6,728 nucleotides of DNA from Bacillota bacterium (GTDB taxonomy: Bacteria; Bacillota; Clostridia; UBA1381): contig JAJPXA010000147.1 of NCBI GenBank assembly GCA_021205715.1, positions 1 to 6,728 of the forward strand, in the 5' to 3' direction. The notes under the pieces were generated by a model. It worked only from the letters and a program-made list of their open reading frames with translations, ran no database searches and was not told the origin of the DNA. Positions 5,206 to 6,728 of this stretch are shown piece by piece (positions within the stretch are counted from its first letter, which is position 1; every line of letters starts with the position of its first letter). The position numbers and the translations under genes were made by a program.

Positions 5206-6312
5206 CTAATCCGGGAATTCGTTTTCGTTAATATATTCCGTGTCAAAGTTTCCACCTGTTACGGGATATAGAGTTATGGTGTGTCCCCATACGGAATAAT
5301 CGTCATAATAGAACTCCAATAAATCATCCGATGTTGAATATGCGGTGCCTGAGCCGAATTTATAATCTGTACCATACCACGTGTACCCCGTGCAATAATA
5401 TAGTTTATAGGTTCCTATGGGAACGTCTATGTCAACGGTGCAGCCTGCGCGGACGAAGAAACTAATATCGTAGTCCTGCGACTCTCCGCAATATTGGAGA
5501 TAAATATAATAATTCAAATAGCTGTCTTCGTTTGTTTCTATTGTTAAAGGAGCCACACATTCGTGCGCGGGATATTTAAAAACATATCCGTTATCGGGAA
5601 GCGGCTGTTCGGGAGGTACATATGGTGTCGGAGTTGCCGGCGTGGGTGTTCGGGTTGCTGCGGGAGCCGGAGTTGTGTAGGTAGTACTCGTACTCGGATG
5701 ATTATAATAGTGCGATGCTACGCTTACAACAACAAGTGCCACAAGAAACATAACAGAAAAAAATCCGCATCCGGGTCTTTTTTTATTGTTTTGATTGTCA
5801 TTTATAGAGGTGCCATATGTGTATGTTTTGTTTGTGGGATAAATTTGTGATAGGATTGTGTACCATTCATATTTGTATGTAATAACAGTAGATATATGGC
5901 TTCCTTCTCGTTTTTCATAAGCATATAATTCATTGTCTGAAAGATATTTTTTATAATCAAACGGAAGCGCGGTTGGGTCAACGGTTTGTTGAATGACATT
6001 TTGCTCTATTGTTATAAGGTGCATATTTACGAGTGTTTTTTCTTTGCGCTCGTAAACAGGCTCGTAAGACGTATTGCTATGTGATGAATGAATATCATCA
6101 AGAACTGTTTTTATATACCAATCATCATATTGAGCTTTAGTAGTTTCATTACTTAAAACAGTATACGCCAAATTGATGCGCTTCATTTTTTCCTCGCTGC
6201 CGCCTTTATCAGGATGTTCGGATTTTGCAAGTTTATGGTACGCCTTTTTAATTTCCTCCTGCGAAGAAGGATATTTTAACCCCAGTGTTTTGTAATAATC
6301 AAAACTGAACAT
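5206..6312 (-). CDS. Membrane-anchored J-domain protein with an extracytoplasmic domain
   Basis: The product is 368 residues. Residues 2-65 form a DnaJ-type J domain (DYYKTLGLKYPSSQEEIKKA, then the HPD signature at 33-35 in SEHPDKGGSEEKM, and INLAYTVLSN). J domains stimulate the ATPase of an Hsp70 (DnaK). A cytoplasmic linker (about 66-175) of unknown fold ends in a basic patch NNKKRPG. One membrane helix follows (about 183-203, FFSVMFLVALVVVSVA), which puts the N-terminus inside. A Pro/Thr-rich stalk (about 206-240) leads to a Tyr-rich beta-type domain (about 242-368) with VDIDVPIGTYKLYY, TGYTWYGTDYKFG and a terminal ENEFPD. I have seen this last domain behind membrane anchors in Clostridia but know of no function. 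It lacks the Gly/Phe and zinc regions of true DnaJ. I chose the ATG at 6310-6312 because AAAGGA is suitably spaced (7 bases) before it. The ATG at 6321 overlaps that site. Confidence 0.88.
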   Translation of the reverse strand: MFSFDYYKTLGLKYPSSQEEIKKAYHKLAKSEHPDKGGSEEKMKRINLAYTVLSNETTKAQYDDWYIKTVLDDIHSSHSNTSYEPVYERKEKTLVNMHLITIEQNVIQQTVDPTALPFDYKKYLSDNELYAYEKREGSHISTVITYKYEWYTILSQIYPTNKTYTYGTSINDNQNNKKRPGCGFFSVMFLVALVVVSVASHYYNHPSTSTTYTTPAPAATRTPTPATPTPYVPPEQPLPDNGYVFKYPAHECVAPLTIETNEDSYLNYYIYLQYCGESQDYDISFFVRAGCTVDIDVPIGTYKLYYCTGYTWYGTDYKFGSGTAYSTSDDLLEFYYDDYSVWGHTITLYPVTGGNFDTEYINENEFPD

Positions 6313-6340
6313 TTTTATCATCCTTTTTCATATGTAATAA

Positions 6341-6346
6341 ATTATA
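6341..6346 (-). promoter_or_regulatory. Possible -10 box upstream of the J-domain gene
   Basis: A perfect TATAAT lies in the AT-rich 53-base gap between the regulator and the J-domain gene. At 17 bases upstream the sequence is ATAAAT, a poor -35 match that falls at the regulator's stop codon. It may be a weak or activator-dependent promoter, or chance in AT-rich DNA. Confidence 0.3.
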
Positions 6347-6365
6347 AAATTATATATAAATCCAT

Positions 6366-6728
6366 TTATCGGGAGGATAAATCGGATTTTATAGACTGTA
6401 TGGTGGCTGCTTGCTTTAATTCGCTGATTATATCATCGGCTATTATTTTGCTTTTGTCCGGGGATATGTCAAGCATTTTATTTACGGCGGCTTGCATTTC
6501 GGGATGTACGCGGTAGGCAAGGACGAGATTTCTTTCGTCTTCGGTTAAGATGATGTCGGCTTCTTGGTTTTTTGGTTCTCCGACTAAATCATCAAGGGTA
6601 TAGCCGAGGCAGTGAACGACTTCTTTGATTGTGTTCAGCTTCGGTTCCTTGGTTCTTCCGCAAAATAATTTTTCTACGGTTGTCTGTGGGATTCCCGTTT
6701 TTTCCGATATGCTTTTGTAGGTTTCATT
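6366..6728 (-). CDS. XRE-family helix-turn-helix regulator, N-terminus outside window
   Basis: 120 residues are visible up to the TAA at 6366-6368, and the start lies beyond the right edge. The first 50 visible residues fit a Cro/C1-type helix-turn-helix: YKSISEKTGIPQTTVEKLF, then EPKLNTIKEVVHCLGYTLDD. IPQTTVEKLF is the likely recognition helix. The C-terminal part (LTEDERNLVLAYRVHPEMQA and after) is helical. It has no S24 protease domain, so it is not a LexA-like self-cleaving repressor. Regulators of this kind control phages, integrative elements and toxin-antitoxin loci. Being on the same strand and 53 bases before the J-domain gene, it may be co-transcribed with the downstream genes or may regulate them; no operator can be assigned. 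Confidence 0.85.
   Translation of the reverse strand, partial: NETYKSISEKTGIPQTTVEKLFCGRTKEPKLNTIKEVVHCLGYTLDDLVGEPKNQEADIILTEDERNLVLAYRVHPEMQAAVNKMLDISPDKSKIIADDIISELKQAATIQSIKSDLSSR

Larger units (their letters stand above)
2792..6728 (-). mobile_element. Probable end of an integrated mobile element (regulator, J protein, toxin-antitoxin, recombinase)
   Basis: A C1-like regulator, an addiction-type module and an intact large serine recombinase sit together on one strand. The recombinase is last before a gene of different character, the usual position of an integrase at an element end. No att repeat can be shown: serine recombinase core identities are very short and the other end is not in the window. 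Both ends given here are therefore approximate, and the element may extend far beyond the right edge. Confidence 0.4.

Noticed and set aside
5563..5850. Cys/Arg-rich 95-residue open frame on the plus strand, superficially like a small cysteine-rich peptide
   Set aside because: It is the reverse reading of the J protein's membrane helix and Pro/Thr stalk, with no ribosome binding site.

Overview
The window reads as a densely packed accessory region of a low-to-medium GC Gram-positive anaerobe, most likely a clostridial gut bacterium. The pointers are strong AGGAGG-type ribosome binding sites, a large serine recombinase, a DUF4258/YgiT-type zinc-finger pair and a conserved hypothetical protein of a kind I associate with Clostridia. 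This is a judgement from protein style, not a database match. Every supported gene lies on the minus strand, so transcription runs from high to low coordinates. No tRNA, rRNA, CRISPR array or insertion sequence was seen. There is no gene-free stretch over 300 bases; the longest is 1918-2054.

Right part (6728 to 2804): a 5'-truncated XRE-type helix-turn-helix regulator (6366-6728) is followed by a membrane-anchored J-domain protein (5206-6312). Then come a DUF4258 toxin-like protein (4807-5148), two YgiT-type zinc-finger proteins in tandem (4580-4810 and 4338-4565) and a 506-residue serine recombinase (2804-4324). The last four genes are packed with a 4-base overlap or 13-14 base gaps, so they are probably one operon. 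This looks like the regulator, addiction and recombination end of an integrated element. An AT-only inverted repeat spans the recombinase stop codon.

Middle (2055-2762): a conserved hypothetical protein begins at a TTG codon 41 bases after the recombinase gene. It has a run of five cysteines and an odd hydrophobic tail. It may be the host gene flanking the element, which would place an attachment junction near 2763-2803; this is inference.

Left part (1-1955): a second transcription unit has a near-consensus sigma-A promoter (TAGACA, 17 bp, TATAAT) whose -35 box sits inside a perfect palindrome. It drives a small cysteine-rich protein (1414-1917) and a large multi-cysteine protein that runs off the left edge (1-1399). 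The large gene has a well-placed start and ribosome binding site, but its long open frame is out of register with that start by one base at an A7 run. Neither protein has a function I recognise, and the pair is the best candidate here for an undescribed system.
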